Shown piece after piece: positions 4,675 through 5,646 of a stretch of 5,646 bases of DNA. Made by a program: the position numbers and the translations under genes. Below the pieces are notes generated by a model that saw only the letters and a program-made list of their open reading frames with translations, made no database searches and was not told the origin of the DNA. Origin of the DNA: Synergistaceae bacterium (GTDB lineage Bacteria; Synergistota; Synergistia; Synergistales; Aminobacteriaceae); the NCBI GenBank assembly GCA_009784305.1, contig WRBZ01000077.1, positions 1-5,646 of the forward strand, given 5' to 3'. Each line of letters begins with the position of its first letter. The stretch's first letter is position 1.

Positions 4675-5646
4675 ATGAATTCTTTTATTAACAGAGTAGT
4701 CGAAGTAGTCTTCTCTTTTTTTAGCGATTTATTTGCAATGGAATGGGTTATTCTCGGAAAAGTCATCGCAATCGGTGCGGTACTTAATGCAGCGCTTATT
4801 ATTTTAGGTATCATATTAGGCGTTGCAGTTGTTATTGCCATATCTTCGTTGATTTTCGCCCTGCTGAGGAATAATCTTTCGACACTCCAAAAGTCCATTG
4901 TCGGAAATCTTCTCTTTATATGTTTTGGGATATCTCTGGCGCTTTATCCATTAGCCGGTTATTCGGAAGGCATAGTGACTTTACTTTGCATAAATGCGAT
5001 AGCGGCAATGGGAGTTTCGATATTGACAGGGTTTACGGGCGTTTTTTCACTTGGTCATGCGGCGTATATGGCTATTGGCGCTTACGCAGCGGCTATCCTT
5101 ACAGTCAGGCATGGCGTGCATTGGCTGCCCGGTATACTGGCAGGCGGCATCGTAGCCATGATAGTCGCTTGGGCAATAGGCGTGCCGACATTAAAACTTG
5201 TGGGAGACTATTATACGATAGCGTCGATAGGCTTAGGCGAAGCCGTCAGGCTTATTCTTGAAAACTGGCAATCATTTACGCGAGGCGCGCGCGGATTTCC
5301 GGGCATTCACAATTTCACAACACGTTACGTAGCGGTTGGATTTCTTACTGTAATGGGACTATTTATGTTTAATATGATATACAGTAAGCATGGAAGAGAA
5401 TTTAAGGCCGTGCGCGACGACGTAATAGCCGCTTCGATGATGGGATTCAATACCCCGCAGACCCGGGTTTTTTCGCTCGTAATTTCAGCTTTCTATTGTG
5501 GAGTTGCAGGAGCTTTACTTGCTGGTTTTACGTCTTTCATTCAGCCGGCCATGTTTGACATGATGAAATCAACGGAGCTGACATCCGTCGTCGTCTTTGG
5601 CGGACTCGGCTCAATGAGCGGAACATTGATTGGCGCGACAATAATC
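4675..5646 (+). CDS. livM: Branched-chain amino acid ABC transporter permease LivM, partial, C-terminus cut by window edge
   Basis: Second channel subunit of the Liv-type importer, partner of LivH in the inner membrane. 324 codons are visible and the frame is open at the edge. Seen: GFTGVFSLGHAAYMAIGAYA (119-138), the family signature; VGDYYTIASIGLGEAVRLIL (176-195); TRGARGFPGI (202-211), where relatives usually have a TGG-type motif; the EAA-like loop GREFKAVRDDVIAASMMGFN (240-259); and GGLGSMSGTLIGA (309-321). The conserved core begins near residue 73. Before it lies an extra segment with a long hydrophobic stretch (about 24-64, one or two membrane helices), so the protein is longer at its N-terminus than a minimal LivM. 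The extended E. coli LivM also carries N-terminal sequence, but I see no clear match. The start is firm: GGAGGA precedes it, and the livH TAG lies in the same frame only four codons upstream. livG and livF are expected beyond the edge. Confidence 0.93.
   Translation, partial: MNSFINRVVEVVFSFFSDLFAMEWVILGKVIAIGAVLNAALIILGIILGVAVVIAISSLIFALLRNNLSTLQKSIVGNLLFICFGISLALYPLAGYSEGIVTLLCINAIAAMGVSILTGFTGVFSLGHAAYMAIGAYAAAILTVRHGVHWLPGILAGGIVAMIVAWAIGVPTLKLVGDYYTIASIGLGEAVRLILENWQSFTRGARGFPGIHNFTTRYVAVGFLTVMGLFMFNMIYSKHGREFKAVRDDVIAASMMGFNTPQTRVFSLVISAFYCGVAGALLAGFTSFIQPAMFDMMKSTELTSVVVFGGLGSMSGTLIGATII

Noticed and set aside
4185..4898. 237-codon open frame on the minus strand
   Set aside because: It is antisense to livH and the start of livM, which both carry clear permease signatures. 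The reverse translation, rich in Ile, Thr, Ser and Pro, is typical of a shadow of hydrophobic genes.

Overview
The window (5646 bp, moderate GC with AT-rich intergenic regions) reads as ordinary chromosomal DNA of a bacterium. It holds four protein-coding genes in two blocks. The HtrA protease has a signal peptide and a DegP/MucD-type Phe/Arg-rich loop, which suggests a diderm envelope. Branched-chain amino acid (Liv-type) permeases suggest an amino-acid user. Together with the Lon-like protease, this would fit an amino-acid-fermenting anaerobe such as a member of Synergistota. That placement is a low-confidence inference, because no marker gene is present.

Layout. (1) Positions 1-1775, minus strand: the N-terminal 591 codons of a Lon-like ATP-dependent protease (COG1067 / AAA_32 type). 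It runs off the left edge, so most of its protease domain lies outside the window. (2) 1776-1952: a divergent intergenic region with three in-step TGTACA repeats that form a 24-bp near-perfect palindrome, a candidate operator between two oppositely oriented genes. (3) 1953-3365, plus strand: a complete Do/HtrA-family periplasmic serine protease (DegP-like) with signal peptide, an intact His-Asp-Ser triad and two PDZ domains. (4) 3366-3732: a gene-free stretch with a 32-bp perfect palindrome, a hairpin block resembling a widespread dispersed repeat, a further hairpin, a rho-independent terminator and the likely promoter of the next operon. (5) 3733-4662 and 4675 onward, plus strand: livH and livM, the two membrane permeases of a branched-chain amino acid ABC transporter. 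They are tightly coupled, and livM runs off the right edge.

How the genes relate. The two proteases are divergently transcribed and both belong to protein quality control, one cytosolic and ATP-driven, the other in the envelope and ATP-independent. Shared regulation through the TGTACA element is plausible but unproven. The livHM pair starts a separate transcription unit after the terminator. The ATPases (livG, livF) would be expected beyond the right edge, and no substrate-binding protein (livJ/K) lies within the window upstream of livH.

I found no CRISPR array, tRNA, rRNA, transposase or phage gene, and no convincing evidence of a novel multi-gene system. The points most worth a second look are the TGTACA operator candidate, the hairpin/repeat cluster downstream of degP, and the unusual hydrophobic N-terminal extension of LivM.
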